Below, piece by piece: positions 63,148-64,000 of a stretch of DNA of 64,000 nt. The position numbers were made by a program, and so were the translations under genes. Source of the DNA: an uncultured Alphaproteobacteria bacterium (lineage in GTDB: Bacteria > Pseudomonadota > Alphaproteobacteria > HIMB59 > GCA-002718135); the NCBI GenBank assembly GCA_902515745.1, contig CABXWB010000008.1, positions 21,171-85,170 on the forward strand, given 5' to 3'. The stretch's first letter is position 1, and every line of letters starts with the position of its first letter. The notes under the pieces were generated by a model. The model was not told where the DNA came from. It saw only the letters and a program-made list of their open reading frames with translations, and made no database searches.

Positions 63148-63638
63148 ATGAAGGTAAAAAAAAATAATTTTACAGAAAATGAAATCTCTAAAGCTCTAAA
63201 AATTTATAATTATTTTATTGAAAATTCATTCTCTAATTTTGAAGAAAAAAAATAACATTTAATTTATTATTAAAAAAAATTAAAAAAAATAAGTTACCAT
63301 TTATTTTAGCAATTGAAGAACATAAAGTTATTGGATTGGCCTTTGTAAATAAATTTAGAGAAAAAAGTGGATATAGATTTTCATATGAACATTCAATCTA
63401 TGTAGATCCAGATTACATTAATAATGGTTATGGTAATAAAATATTAAAGGAACTTATTAAAATATGTAAAAAAATTACAAAGATTAAAAATTTAATAGCA
63501 GTGATTGGTGGAAAAAATAATTTTGCATCTATAAAAATACATAAAAATAATGGATTTCAATATATTGGAACTATAAAAAAAGCTGGTTTTAAAAACAATA
63601 AGTGGGTTGATTCGATTTATATGCAAAAAAGATTATGA
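63148..63638 (+). pseudogene. GNAT acetyltransferase (phosphinothricin/MnaT-like), frameshifted in a poly-A run
   Basis: Frame 1 starts at an ATG with a strong SD (63148) and reads ...YNYFIENSFSNFEEKK then stops at 63253. Frame 2 continues immediately with ITFNLLLKKI... through EHSIYVDPDYINNGYGNKILKELI and KIHKNNGFQYIGTIKKAGFKNNKWVDSIYMQKR, all in family order for the PAT/MnaT type. The break is in A8 at 63245-63252; one additional A joins the two frames exactly. It may be a real lesion, a sequence error or slippage. The downstream gene overlaps its end by ATGA. Confidence 0.85.
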
Positions 63639-64000
63639 ACAAAGTAAACACAAAGAATTTTAAAAAAACACTTAGTAAGTTTTCGACAGGAATTACTGTT
63701 GTATGTGTTAAAGATAATAATTCAATATATGGTAAAACTGTTAATTCATTTAATTCTTTATCTCTTAATCCTCCCATGGTTCTGTTTTCTTTAGGTAATT
63801 ACTCGTCTTCAATAAAACAGTTTTCAAAAACTAAATTTTTATCAATAAACATTTTATCTAGTAAACAAAAAAAATTATCTGATAATTTTGCCTCAAGTAT
63901 GCCTAAATTTGAAAATATAAAATTTATTGAAGGGAAAAATAAAACAGTAATTATACCCAATTGCATAGCAAATCTTGAATGTGAGCTAACGGATAAAATC
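63635..64000 (+). CDS. Flavin reductase-like domain protein (FMN-binding split barrel), partial
   Basis: Starts at ATG 63635, overlapping the acetyltransferase stop, and runs off the right edge after 122 codons. I read FKKTLSKFSTGITVVCVKD, GKTVNSFNSLSLNPPMVLFSLG, LSINILSSKQKKLSDNFAS and NCIANLECELTD, the conserved pattern of HpaC-type flavin reductases and related FMN-binding enzymes. It could supply reduced flavin to a two-component oxygenase or halogenase, but no partner is adjacent. Confidence 0.82.
   Translation, partial: MNKVNTKNFKKTLSKFSTGITVVCVKDNNSIYGKTVNSFNSLSLNPPMVLFSLGNYSSSIKQFSKTKFLSINILSSKQKKLSDNFASSMPKFENIKFIEGKNKTVIIPNCIANLECELTDKI

Noticed and set aside
39883-64000. Flavin reductase at the right edge as a dedicated partner of the halogenase
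   Set aside because: The genes are more than 20 kb apart with housekeeping operons between them; flavin reductases are common and often unlinked, so nothing ties them together.

Overview
The window is a very AT-rich stretch (about 30% GC by eye, not computed) of a bacterial chromosome with short intergenic gaps and many TAATG, ATGA and TTGA start/stop overlaps. The gene content points to a streamlined marine alphaproteobacterium of the SAR11 / HIMB59 / AEGEAN-169 kind: a complete mraZ-to-murG cell-wall block next to rnpB, a YqeY-dnaG-rpoD block, an alphaproteobacterial-type L36, and a large set of sugar and oligosaccharide ABC transporters. The exact lineage is inference.

Region by region. 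(1) 1-10260, minus strand: the division and cell wall (dcw) cluster mraZ-rsmH-ftsL-ftsI-murE-murF-mraY-murD-ftsW-murG (murG cut by the window edge), preceded by four TGGGN repeats with a 10-bp period that look like the MraZ operator. (2) 10349-17977: RNase P RNA, an AmpD/AmiD-type amidase, then bamD-ligA, uvrD and mlaA-mlaC. (3) 17993-33624, the first accessory block: a GtsABCD-like monosaccharide ABC operon with a sugar isomerase and a Gfo/Idh/MocA oxidoreductase; a second sugar operon whose two permeases are fused into one protein and which has no ATPase gene of its own; a PhyH-type oxygenase with an atypical iron motif; a class II aldolase; an MFS carrier and a further oxidoreductase. (4) 33636-45892: a CAU tRNA, a family-5 (peptide/oligosaccharide) ABC transporter, a flavin-dependent halogenase beside a GH4 glycosidase, and a divergent PhyH oxygenase / MelA-like alpha-galactosidase / PanB-like trio. 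(5) 45889-62828, mostly housekeeping: MBL hydrolase, rpoD, dnaG, yqeY, carA-carB, greA, an ELM1-family protein, a 2OG oxygenase, trxB, rpmJ, a gamma-glutamyltransferase-family gene, guaC, ispA and a DUF2177 membrane protein. (6) 62850-64000: tRNA-Val(GAC), a GNAT acetyltransferase broken in a poly-A run, and the start of a flavin reductase domain gene.

How the parts fit: the two sugar transporters import mono- or oligosaccharides, the NAD-dependent Gfo/Idh/MocA enzymes, aldo-keto reductase and TIM-barrel isomerase reshape them, and the aldolase links to glycolysis. The family-5 transporter next to two GH4 enzymes looks like an alpha-galactoside (or related glycoside) uptake and hydrolysis module. 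The most interesting part is 39883-45892, where an apparently active-site-complete halogenase is operonic with a GH4 enzyme, and a PanB homologue that has lost its metal-binding residues is operonic with an alpha-galactosidase and an oxygenase. All three binding-protein genes share an extended Shine-Dalgarno sequence and are each followed by a strong hairpin before the permease gene. No CRISPR array, integrase, insertion sequence or rRNA was seen.
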